Shown here: in pieces, positions 1 to 6,464 of the stretch
Layout: each line of letters begins with the position of its first letter
How positions within the stretch are numbered: position 1 is the stretch's first letter
Source of the DNA: an uncultured Bacteroides sp.
GTDB lineage: Bacteria > Bacteroidota > Bacteroidia > Bacteroidales > Bacteroidaceae
Length of the DNA stretch: 35,601 bases
Assembly: GCA_949300425.1 (NCBI GenBank)
Contig: CASGED010000131.1
Coordinates: 1 to 35,601, forward strand
Direction of reading: 5' to 3'
Program-made: the position numbers and the translations under genes
Notes under the pieces: generated by a model
What the model was told of the DNA's origin: nothing
The model's database searches: none
The model's input: only the letters and a program-made list of their open reading frames with translations

Positions 1-126
1 TATGCTAAAATAACGAACGGTTTGTTTGCCAGAATCATTGGCAAAATTAGTGCGCTGACCGTATCGCAATACGCCAACTATATTAATAACAAACCTATTG
101 GCAGAATTAAGTACGCACTAAATTAA
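1..126 (+). CDS. Transposase, C-terminal fragment (IS982 family), partial
   Basis: Frame 1 is open from the window edge to a TAA at 124-126. It gives 41 residues ending in YINNKPIGRIKYALN, which resembles the tail of IS982-family transposases from Bacteroidales. The catalytic DDE residues lie upstream of the window, so it cannot be said whether the gene is intact. It runs toward the accessory gap 141-748. The protein would act on the ends of its own element. The family call rests on the remembered C-terminal motif only. Confidence 0.6.
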   Translation, partial: YAKITNGLFARIIGKISALTVSQYANYINNKPIGRIKYALN

Positions 127-140
127 TTCCGCCAACGGGT
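1..140 (+). mobile_element. Right end of an IS982-type insertion sequence
   Basis: The first 126 bases encode the C-terminus of a transposase. About 14 bp after its stop the sequence GCCAACGGGT ends at about 140, which looks like an outer terminal inverted repeat reading ACCCGTTGGC inward. The left end lies outside the window, so neither the matching repeat nor a target duplication can be checked. The family assignment is recalled from Bacteroides/Porphyromonas IS982-type transposases and has not been aligned. Confidence 0.6.
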
Positions 141-190
141 AACGCAGACTTTTTTCTCATGCCATGTGAGGGTATATCATTCCGCATGGT

Positions 191-222
191 ATTCTTCATT
201 CATCATTCTTAATTCTTCATTC
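191..222. repeat. Degenerate ATTCTTCATT simple repeat
   Basis: Three near-copies of an ATTCTTCATT/ATTCTTAATT word lie in tandem. Low-complexity runs of this type are common in Bacteroides intergenic DNA. No function is assigned. Confidence 0.5.
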
Positions 223-376
223 GGGTCAGGGCTCTCCCCGCTAAATTTCTCTTTATGCTATAAACAGAATAGTAGCAGTCGTTTATTGTCCGAATCTTTC
301 AGTGCCATGGTCGATTTAAAGGGGCAAATAAACCGACAGAGTAAAGGCGGTAGGTTTACTTCTTTTAGAGCCTCGT

Positions 377-467
377 CAAGTGAACTATAGATCACTTCCC
401 AAGCCGTCTATAGTTCACTTGACAAGTGCTCTATAGATGAGTTGACCTCCGTTCTATAGTTCACTTG
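377..467. repeat. Phased palindrome array A (4 units, 23-bp period)
   Basis: CTATAG begins at 385, 408, 431 and 454, exactly 23 bp apart. The 14-bp unit is CTATAGTTCACTTG at 408-421 and 454-467, a variant CTATAGATGAGTTG at 431-444, and the reverse complement CAAGTGAACTATAG at 377-390. The first unit is inverted, yet the CTATAG phase is kept. Inverted repeats also straddle units, for example CACTTG/CAAGTG at 416-428 and AAGTGA/TCACTT at 379-398. The 23-bp period excludes a coding repeat. Confidence 0.8.
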
Positions 468-583
468 GGAAGCCGGAAACAGACGGGAGTGTGAAACATC
501 CATGAAAGATGCGCCTTTCACCGTATTTCATTTACTATCAGATAATTGGGAAACGTGAAGGCGTGAAAGTTTATCAGGTAAAA

Positions 584-687
584 ACAGTGTGATAAGTAAG
601 GGAATGATCGAAAGGAGGGATATACGGCGCTAAAAGAAGAATTTAGCGATGTAAAAACCGTCTTTCATTCCACAGTCATAACACTGT
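584..687. repeat. 104-bp imperfect palindrome (possible MITE or structured RNA)
   Basis: Nested complementary blocks face each other across the segment: ACAGTGT (584-590) with ACACTGT (681-687), GGAATGA (601-607) with TCATTCC (665-671), ACGG (624-627) with CCGT (658-661), and CGCTAAA (628-634) with TTTAGCG (642-648) around a 7-nt loop. The order is collinear, so one long interrupted hairpin can form. It lies about 60 bp beyond the 3' end of the AAA-ATPase gene. There is no T-tract typical of a terminator. It may be a small non-autonomous element or a structured RNA. Confidence 0.55.
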
Positions 688-748
688 AAGCATATTTCAT
701 GCGGGTCATTCTTTATGATGAATATCCGAAAAACTTCTATTCACTTTA

Positions 749-2485
749 TCACAAATCCGTAGTCCTCCATACCTTACAGACTTTGCCAGCGGCTATATAA
801 ACCACGTAAGTCTGTAGTTCGTACTTAGGGAATTGCGCCCGGATGTCGCGGGCATAACCGTTTACTTGCGCAATGTGCTCCGGGAGGGGAGCCGTGAGGC
901 TTTCTACCCAAGCGGACTCCGAAGCCTTGTGGTATTTCAGTTCCACCACCCGGCAATCGTTGTGGAAGTCCGTGCCGGGCATGCCGGTCAGCACCAAATC
1001 CGCACGACCCGAAGGGAGGTTCATCTCCAAGGCAAAGGTGAAGCATTGGCTCAGGTAGCGGCTCATCAACTCATAGAAGGAACACCGGATGAAGTTCTCG
1101 TTAATCTTGTCGAACGCTTGGGCGGGAAACAAGCCTAAATATTCCTTGAAATAGTTCTCTACCAATGGCTCAAAACGGCGGTCTTGCGTGAAACGTTGGT
1201 AGGCACGGGCATATCGGTTGGCATCATCCGTTATCTCGTGCATAGTGTTATAATAATCCATATAGATGCTACGCATCGTCAGGTTAGGAAGCCGCATGGT
1301 GTAGGCATCCGCAATCGTGGTCATCCCTAAATAGTAGAGGCTAACGGGGTAGAACTTCTTCTCGAAGAACTTTTTCTTGTTGAACTTGCTCCGAAGGTCG
1401 GATTGGGAGTAAAACAACTTATCGTCTATCACCAAAGCGTCTAACATCTCCTTGGCATTCTCCTGCGTTAGGGTCAGGCGGCGCAGCCAGCCGATGTCCG
1501 TGCGCAGGTTCTCGTCTACCAACTCCTGCGGGATTTCGCCTTTCAATTCTGCAAAGTTCTTAAAAAAATAAGTCAGGATGGTGGAGTTGAACACAGGCTT
1601 GGCATTCGGCAAGAAACGGTAACCGTCATAGTTGTTGAGAATCAGGCTCCATATCTCCTCAAAAGTACTGTCTTGACCGTCATACTTTTGAAGCACGTAG
1701 CGCAAGTATTCCTCCGCCTCCTCGTGGGTGAACCCCAACATATGGACAAACTCCGGTTTCAAGGTCAGAATCTCGGCTATGTTATAACCGCTGGTCAGGT
1801 CGTCCATGGTGACGGGCAATACCCCCGTGCAGAAGCAGGAACGGATACTACCTTCCCCGATACCCCCCTTGATAACCTTGAAGAAGGTACGTAGGAAACT
1901 TTCACCCGTCGTGACTTCCTCGTACAGAGAATCGTTGAACGCCGTTAGCAACTGGTTGGTGAAATTGTCGTACTCGTCTATAAGGATATAGAGCGGGGGA
2001 AGTTTGCGGCTGGTTATTTCATTGGTTATTTCATTCAGCATCTTCGTTACATTCCGTTCATCGGTAAAAGTTAGATTTTCAAAATAACGGGCATAACGAT
2101 ACGGACTTTTCGCGAACGACATCACGACCGGACAAAGCAGGTCATTGAAATTCTTTTCCAAGTCTTTCAGGTTGTCCGCAAGTACCAATTTGGAAAAGTC
2201 GAACCTCAACACCATATATTTATTATGCTCCACGGTGGGATGCTCCCCGACAGAAAGTCCCCCGAAAAGGCTTTGGAAGCGTCCCGCCTCGTTGATGTCA
2301 TAATAATACGCCAAAGTCGAGACGAGCAGGCTCTTACCAAAACGACGGGGACGGAGAAACACAGGAGCCTTATAATGCTCCAACAGAGTTATGTATTGCG
2401 TTTTGTCCACATAAAAATAACCGCTTTCGCGCAATTCAGCGAAATCCGCTATCGCATAAGGAATGGTAATGTCTGCTATCCGCAT
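749..2485 (-). CDS. AAA-ATPase-like protein with C-terminal PD-(D/E)XK nuclease domain
   Basis: A 578-residue protein of the large Bacteroidetes family with an N-terminal AAA-ATPase-like domain (PF09820 type) and a C-terminal PD-(D/E)XK-like nuclease domain (PF08011 type). The N-terminus has a P-loop RPRRFGKS at residues 45-52, and the Walker B motif LYILIDEYDNF has its acidic pair at D170-E171. Near the C-terminus D496 and VVELKY (E515, K517) form the D...ExK nuclease signature. Biological function is not established for the family; copies are numerous in Bacteroides accessory regions. ATG at 2485 is the natural start, with a -7-like TAACTTTG about 30 bp upstream. It stands alone, next to an insertion-sequence end and between two repeat-bearing gaps. 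The family call is firm; any role in mobile-element or phage conflict is inference. Confidence 0.88.
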   Translation of the reverse strand: MRIADITIPYAIADFAELRESGYFYVDKTQYITLLEHYKAPVFLRPRRFGKSLLVSTLAYYYDINEAGRFQSLFGGLSVGEHPTVEHNKYMVLRFDFSKLVLADNLKDLEKNFNDLLCPVVMSFAKSPYRYARYFENLTFTDERNVTKMLNEITNEITSRKLPPLYILIDEYDNFTNQLLTAFNDSLYEEVTTGESFLRTFFKVIKGGIGEGSIRSCFCTGVLPVTMDDLTSGYNIAEILTLKPEFVHMLGFTHEEAEEYLRYVLQKYDGQDSTFEEIWSLILNNYDGYRFLPNAKPVFNSTILTYFFKNFAELKGEIPQELVDENLRTDIGWLRRLTLTQENAKEMLDALVIDDKLFYSQSDLRSKFNKKKFFEKKFYPVSLYYLGMTTIADAYTMRLPNLTMRSIYMDYYNTMHEITDDANRYARAYQRFTQDRRFEPLVENYFKEYLGLFPAQAFDKINENFIRCSFYELMSRYLSQCFTFALEMNLPSGRADLVLTGMPGTDFHNDCRVVELKYHKASESAWVESLTAPLPEHIAQVNGYARDIRAQFPKYELQTYVVYIAAGKVCKVWRTTDL

Positions 2486-2515
2486 GGTATATATACATTA
2501 TTAGTTTGACAAGGG

Positions 2516-2523
2516 CAAAGTTA
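2516..2523 (-). promoter_or_regulatory. Candidate -7 element for the AAA-ATPase gene
   Basis: On the minus strand this reads TAACTTTG, an exact match to the Bacteroides -7 consensus TAnnTTTG, about 30 bp before the ATG at 2485. No TTTG is present at the expected -33 distance, so this is a partial match. Confidence 0.45.
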
Positions 2524-2622
2524 AGAATTTCTGTTTAAAGGAGAAGTTTTTCCTAAAAATATATCTGTGCATGCGGAAATAATGATTATCCTCGTTTTTG
2601 TATGGATGAAAAAATAACAAGT

Positions 2623-2688
2623 AAGCTGTCTTGGCAAAGTCAGCAAGCTGAAATGGCAAAGTCAGCAAGCTGTCTTGGTATGGTAAGC
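2623..2688. repeat. Phased palindrome array B (3 units, 22-bp period)
   Basis: AAGCTG starts at 2623, 2645 and 2667, exactly 22 bp apart. The units are GCTGTCTTGGCAAAGTCAGC (2625-2644), GCTGAAATGGCAAAGTCAGC (2647-2666) and a diverged GCTGTCTTGGTATGGTAAGC (2669-2688). Each has GCTG...CAGC-type inverted ends; the first adds CTT/AAG pairing inside. The junction CAGCAAGCTG is itself an inverted repeat, so alternative pairings exist. It lies between the 5' end of the AAA-ATPase gene and the 3' end of the next minus-strand gene. Confidence 0.75.
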
Positions 2689-2783
2689 TAGGATACCTAA
2701 ACATTGTCATGCATAATGGGTGTGAGCACGATGTGGATACAACATGGGCTGTAACATAATATAGCATAACCTAAATATGGGGG

Positions 2784-3869
2784 TTAATAGATAAGTTCAA
2801 ATTCCGCCACAATCGGCAGGTGGTCGCTTGTGCCGCCGTGGTAGCGGGGACCGATGTAGGTGCGGAAAGGCTGCATACCTCCGTACTTCTTATCCGGCTC
2901 CAGCAGGAAGGGAGCGGCAAAGACTTCCGCTTGCGCCTCGCCGGTACGAAGCCCGTTACCGGGACATAGCAGACGGCCGGACACGATGAGATGGTCTATC
3001 AGTTCCCAATGCCCCTGATACTTGTAGCTGCCGTATGCCTGCTGTTCCTTTGCCCGGCGTGCCAGGAGGTGATACAGACGGTCGGGCGCAGGCGTTTCAT
3101 CCGCCGATGGAGGCAAGGCTCGCAGCACGTCCCGCACGGCTTTGCTGGCAGGCGGGTCGTTGAAGTCGCCCATGAGCAGGAGTTGGGGAAGTCGCCGCTG
3201 GCGGATAAGGCTATCGCAGGTTTGCCGTAAGACTTGTGCCACGTGCAGGCGGTAGGGCTCACTGGCTTTGGCTCCTCCCCGGCGGGAAGGAAAGTGGGCA
3301 ACGAGCACGTCCAGCGTATCCCCGTTCAGCAGAAGACCGCAAACGTGAAGGATGTCCCGCGTAGGCCGCAGCTTCCGGCCGGTAGGCGTAATGCGAATGC
3401 TCCGGTGGCTCAGCGGCTTGAACAGATGACGCTGATAGAGCAACGCCACATCGATGCCCCGCTCGTCCGGCGACCGGGTAACTATGTATCGATAATCCGC
3501 CTCACGCAACAGGGAATAGCGGGTGAGGTCCCGCAGCACACTGTCGTTCTCCACCTCACACAAAGCCACGAGCGCAGGCGGCGTCCATCCGCCGATGGCG
3601 GTAAGGGTGCGCGCCAAGGCGTTCAGCTTCTTCCTGTATTTAGAATAGTTCCAATGCCGGATGGATTGGGGTAGAAACTCTCGGTCGTCCTTCAACGAGT
3701 CGTGCCGGGTGTCGAACAAATTCTCCACATTATAACTGGCGACACAGAAAGCAAGCGTGTCTGCCTGCTGCGCCTGAATGCTTCGCAAAGACACAAACAA
3801 TGCGAAGCAAAGGCAAGCTAAATGCCTCGCAAAGGCATCGGGCCGGCTCATGCTTCGCATCATTCTCAT
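2784..3869 (-). CDS. Endonuclease/exonuclease/phosphatase (EEP) family protein, secreted
   Basis: A 361-residue protein with an N-terminal export signal (hydrophobic stretch ACLCFALFVSL, then SIQAQQA as likely cleavage region) followed by an EEP (DNase I-like) fold. Conserved EEP motifs appear in order: SYNVENLF near residue 45 (metal-binding Asn), CEVEND (catalytic Glu), HFPSRRGG, LLMGDFND (Asp and Asn), and GTSDHLP (the terminal Asp-His pair). The family hydrolyses phosphodiesters in nucleic acids, lipids or inositol phosphates; the substrate cannot be told here. An exported location suggests scavenging of extracellular or periplasmic phosphodiesters. Its ATG lies 9 bp after the stop of pepD, so the two probably share a transcript. 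Alternative in-frame ATGs at 3863 and 3860 would shorten the signal peptide slightly. Confidence 0.88.
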   Translation of the reverse strand: MRMMRSMSRPDAFARHLACLCFALFVSLRSIQAQQADTLAFCVASYNVENLFDTRHDSLKDDREFLPQSIRHWNYSKYRKKLNALARTLTAIGGWTPPALVALCEVENDSVLRDLTRYSLLREADYRYIVTRSPDERGIDVALLYQRHLFKPLSHRSIRITPTGRKLRPTRDILHVCGLLLNGDTLDVLVAHFPSRRGGAKASEPYRLHVAQVLRQTCDSLIRQRRLPQLLLMGDFNDPPASKAVRDVLRALPPSADETPAPDRLYHLLARRAKEQQAYGSYKYQGHWELIDHLIVSGRLLCPGNGLRTGEAQAEVFAAPFLLEPDKKYGGMQPFRTYIGPRYHGGTSDHLPIVAEFELIY

Positions 3870-3878
3870 AGATATTCC

Positions 3879-5339
3879 TTATTTCTTAACCGGTGTATGT
3901 TTCAGTATGTCCACCAAGTGGTCCCAGAAACGTTGTACGGACGGTATCAGCATACGCTCGTCGGGCGAGTGGACGCCTTGCAGCGTGGGGCCGAAAGAAA
4001 GCATGTCCAGCGCGGGATATTTGTCGAGGAACAAGCCGCACTCCAATCCGGCATGGATGGCTTTCACCTTGGCTTCGGTGCCGAACAGGCGACGGTAGGA
4101 TTCGGTGGCCACTTCCAGTATCTCGGAGTGGGTGTTGGGCTTCCAACCGGGGTAGCCTTCGCCGAAGGTGACCGTAGCCCCCGCCATGCGGAAGACGGTG
4201 CGCACCATGCGGGCGATGTCCTGCTTGGCCGATGCCGTAGAACTGCGTTGGCTGGTCTCAATGCGGATGACGTTACCGGGGCGCATCTTGACAGAGGCTA
4301 AATTGGTAGACGTCTCCACCAGCCCGGGAATGTCCTGGCTCATGGCATAGACGCCGTGCGGGCAGGCATAGAGTGCCTGTAGCAGCCGTTGCGTAGTGTC
4401 GCGGTCGATGGCACGGGGTTGGAAGGGTTCGGACTCCAGCGTCAACTCCATGTCGGGGTCGGTCACATGGTATTCGTCCTGCACTTCGGCGGCAAAGATA
4501 TTCAAGTCTGTACGCAGGGCGTGTTTGTCCGCCTCGGGGAGGGCGATGAGAGCGTGCGCCTCGCGGGGTATAGCGTTGCGCAGGTTGCCGCCGTCTATTT
4601 GGCAGAGGTAGAGGTCGTACTTGTCGGCACACTGAGTCAGGAAGCGGGTCAGCAGCTTGTTGGCGTTGGCATGGCCCAGGTGGATGTCGCCACCGGAGTG
4701 TCCGCCCTTCAGGCCTTTTACCTGCACGCGGCAGCAGAAGTAGCCCTGCGGCACGTCGACTTCCCGGTAGGAGAACTCGGCCACGGTATCCACGCCTCCC
4801 GCGCAACCGATGAACAGCTCGCCTTCGTCCTCAGAGTCGAGGTTGAGCAGGATGTCACCGCTGAAAAAGCCTTCCTGCAAGGCGAAGGCACCGGTGAGGC
4901 CCGTTTCCTCGTCTATGGTGAAGAGGCACTCTATCGGGCCGTGTTCCAACGTGTCATCGGTCAGGATGGCCAACTCGGTAGCTACGCCGATGCCGTTGTC
5001 CGCACCCAACGTAGTGCCTCGGGCGCGCAGCCACTCGCCATCAATGTAGGTCTCGATGGGGTCGTTCATAAAGTCGTGCGTCACATCGTTGTTCTTCTCG
5101 CACACCATGTCTACGTGCGATTGCAGCACCACCGTCTTGCGGCTTTCCATACCTGAAGTGGCGGGTTTGCGGATGAGCACATTGCCCGCATCATCTACTT
5201 TTGTCTCCAATCCATGCTTCAGCCCGAAGTCCTTCAGGAAAGCCACTATCTTCTCTTCATGCTTCGAGGGGCGGGGCACTTGGCATATTTCCTCAAAATA
5301 CCGGAAAACTCCGGCGGGTTTCAAATCTTTCTTTTCCAT
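3879..5339 (-). CDS. pepD: Cytosol non-specific dipeptidase (aminoacyl-histidine dipeptidase)
   Basis: A 486-residue M20-family metallopeptidase matching PepD in length and motifs. It cleaves a broad range of dipeptides, classically Xaa-His including carnosine, in the cytoplasm. The two-zinc site is visible: H75 and D77 in LQSHVDMV, D114 in LGADNGIG, the catalytic Glu pair E144-E145 in IDEETGL, D168 in LNLDSED, and H457 in GVHSPDERM. The dimerisation domain with GLKGGHSGGDIH lies between. There is no signal peptide. It starts with ATG at 5339 and is followed 9 bp downstream by the EEP-family gene, implying an operon. I find no perfect TAnnTTTG box in the 137-bp gap before it. The assignment is firm. 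Confidence 0.95.
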   Translation of the reverse strand: MEKKDLKPAGVFRYFEEICQVPRPSKHEEKIVAFLKDFGLKHGLETKVDDAGNVLIRKPATSGMESRKTVVLQSHVDMVCEKNNDVTHDFMNDPIETYIDGEWLRARGTTLGADNGIGVATELAILTDDTLEHGPIECLFTIDEETGLTGAFALQEGFFSGDILLNLDSEDEGELFIGCAGGVDTVAEFSYREVDVPQGYFCCRVQVKGLKGGHSGGDIHLGHANANKLLTRFLTQCADKYDLYLCQIDGGNLRNAIPREAHALIALPEADKHALRTDLNIFAAEVQDEYHVTDPDMELTLESEPFQPRAIDRDTTQRLLQALYACPHGVYAMSQDIPGLVETSTNLASVKMRPGNVIRIETSQRSSTASAKQDIARMVRTVFRMAGATVTFGEGYPGWKPNTHSEILEVATESYRRLFGTEAKVKAIHAGLECGLFLDKYPALDMLSFGPTLQGVHSPDERMLIPSVQRFWDHLVDILKHTPVKK

Positions 5340-5448
5340 TCTATTCTTGATTTAGATGTTTTGCTAAATATGGTTAAATAACGAACACATTGGCATCCCT
5401 TTCTTCTTTTTTTAGGGTAAAAAAGGCGGCTTAGTCCGACCAAAACTC

Positions 5449-5456
5449 TATCTTTG
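5449..5456 (+). promoter_or_regulatory. Candidate -7 element for the 5477-6331 operon
   Basis: TATCTTTG followed by C matches TAnnTTTG exactly and lies 20 bp before the ATG at 5477, implying a very short leader. No TTTG is seen at the proper -33 distance. Confidence 0.5.
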
Positions 5457-5476
5457 CACCCACAAAAATAACGGAA

Positions 5477-5701
5477 ATGCTCGAAACTGTACTTATAACT
5501 TTGTTAATAGTTGCTATTTGCATGCTTTTATTGGGTGTAAAGGTCTTTTTTGTGAAAGGTGGAAAGTTCCCCAACAGCCATGTGAGCGGTAATCCTGCCT
5601 TGCGTCGTAAAGGCATCGGATGTGTGCAGTCACAAGATAGGGAAGCGCAGGCCAAACGCCGCTTTTCTATTGACGAGCTGGAGAAAAGTTTGAGTGACTA
5701 A
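5477..5701 (+). CDS. Small single-pass membrane protein, uncharacterised
   Basis: A 74-residue protein whose first 26 residues form one hydrophobic segment (VLITLLIVAICMLLLGVKVFFV), followed by a basic, soluble tail containing GKFPNSHVSG and ending in SIDELEKSLSD. The short N-terminus and positive residues after the membrane segment suggest the tail is cytoplasmic. It starts with ATG 20 bp after a -7 box, and the ompH-like gene begins 33 bp after its stop, so the two look co-transcribed. I recall similar small proteins next to OmpH-like genes in Bacteroides, but no function. A role in envelope biogenesis is inference from the neighbour only. Confidence 0.75.
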   Translation: MLETVLITLLIVAICMLLLGVKVFFVKGGKFPNSHVSGNPALRRKGIGCVQSQDREAQAKRRFSIDELEKSLSD

Positions 5702-5734
5702 CTAATAAAACTAAAAATACTAAGAACGCAGATT

Positions 5735-6331
5735 ATGAAGAAACTGAATTATCTCGTGAACGGTCTGGCAGCTATTGCCTTCGTCGTTTTGTTTTCTCAG
5801 TGTGCCGGCAACGCTAACCAGCAGTCGGCGGGCAACGCGCCGGCGCAAGGCGGTTTGTCGGACATGAAGATTGCTTATGTGGAGATAGATACGCTCTTGG
5901 CGAAATACAACTTCTGCATCGACCTGAATGAGGCGATGGTGAAGAAAAGCGAGAACGTAAGACTGACGCTGAACCAAAAGGCGACCGAGCTGGACAAACA
6001 GAAACGTGAGTTCCAAACCAAGTATCAGAACAACGCTTATCTGTCCCAAGAACGTGCCCAGCAAGAATACAACCGTATCGTCAACTTGGAGCAGGACTTG
6101 CAGAACTTGAGCAACAAGTTGCAGCAAGAACTCCTGAGCGAGAATGAAAAGAATAGCCTGCAACTGCGCGACTCTATTAACTCTTTCCTGAAAGAATATA
6201 ACAAGACTAAAGGCTATAGCTTGATTATCAGCAATACAGGCTTTGATAATCTGCTGTATGCCGACAGCATCTATAACATTACGCAAGAAATTTTGGAAGG
6301 CTTGAATGCCCGTTATTCGGCCAAGAAGTAA
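5735..6331 (+). CDS. OmpH/Skp-family periplasmic chaperone-like protein
   Basis: A 198-residue exported protein of the OmpH (Skp) family, which in other Gram-negatives holds unfolded outer-membrane proteins in the periplasm. The N-terminus is a signal sequence with Cys23 in LFSQC, possibly a lipoprotein attachment site although Gln at -1 is atypical. After a low-complexity linker the OmpH core begins at about residue 44 with MKIAYVEIDTLL, followed by a long coiled-coil arm (about 65-150, Gln/Lys/Glu rich) and the returning strand YSLIISNTGFDNLLYAD. A strong terminator follows the stop. It is the second gene of a two-gene unit with the small membrane protein at 5477. Confidence 0.88.
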   Translation: MKKLNYLVNGLAAIAFVVLFSQCAGNANQQSAGNAPAQGGLSDMKIAYVEIDTLLAKYNFCIDLNEAMVKKSENVRLTLNQKATELDKQKREFQTKYQNNAYLSQERAQQEYNRIVNLEQDLQNLSNKLQQELLSENEKNSLQLRDSINSFLKEYNKTKGYSLIISNTGFDNLLYADSIYNITQEILEGLNARYSAKK

Positions 6332-6357
6332 GAAACGGCCGATTGATAGAAAATAAG

Positions 6358-6398
6358 AAGAGATACTGTTGCTTTTATTGTGGCAGTATCTCTTTTTT
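6358..6398 (+). terminator. Rho-independent terminator after the ompH-like gene
   Basis: A perfect 11-bp stem AAGAGATACTG (6358-6368) / CAGTATCTCTT (6384-6394) with a 15-nt loop runs into a T-tract ending at 6398. The last T residues also form the start of the -33 element of the next promoter. Confidence 0.85.
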
Positions 6399-6427
6399 GT
6401 GTCGATAGCCTATTTTTGTTACCTTTG
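6396..6427 (+). promoter_or_regulatory. Bacteroides-type promoter of the M24 peptidase gene
   Basis: TTTG (6396-6399), a 20-bp spacer and TACCTTTG (6420-6427) match the Bacteroides primary-sigma consensus at both elements. The ATG follows at 6465. The -33 element overlaps the T-tract of the upstream terminator. Confidence 0.8.
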
Positions 6428-6464
6428 CACACAGAATAGAAACCTATAAAAAGAAAAGAAAATC

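Larger units (their letters stand above)
127..748. other. Gene-poor gap of about 620 bp with repeats
   Basis: I see no convincing gene between the insertion-sequence fragment and the AAA-ATPase gene. The gap holds the IS end (to 140), a degenerate A/T-rich simple repeat (191-222, ATTCTTCATT-like), a four-unit 23-bp-period array (377-467) and a long imperfect palindrome (584-687). An open frame at 166-390 ends inside the first array unit and has no recognisable family or good upstream promoter. Confidence 0.6.
2486..2783. other. Intergenic gap, 298 bp, with array B
   Basis: No supported gene lies here. The right part carries the three-unit 22-bp array (2623-2688) and the left part a minus-strand -7 element. 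Small open frames crossing the array on both strands (2602-2691 plus, 2501-2767 minus) show no family features and are judged chance. Confidence 0.55.

Noticed and set aside
166-390. 74-codon frame ending in array A
   Set aside because: Crosses an A/T-rich simple repeat and ends in the CTATAG of the array; no recognisable protein.
2602-2691. 29-codon frame crossing array B
   Set aside because: Short, no promoter or family support; probably chance, although short frames also run into arrays A and C.
4389-5156. 255-codon plus-strand frame opposite pepD
   Set aside because: It is the antisense shadow of a well-conserved enzyme.
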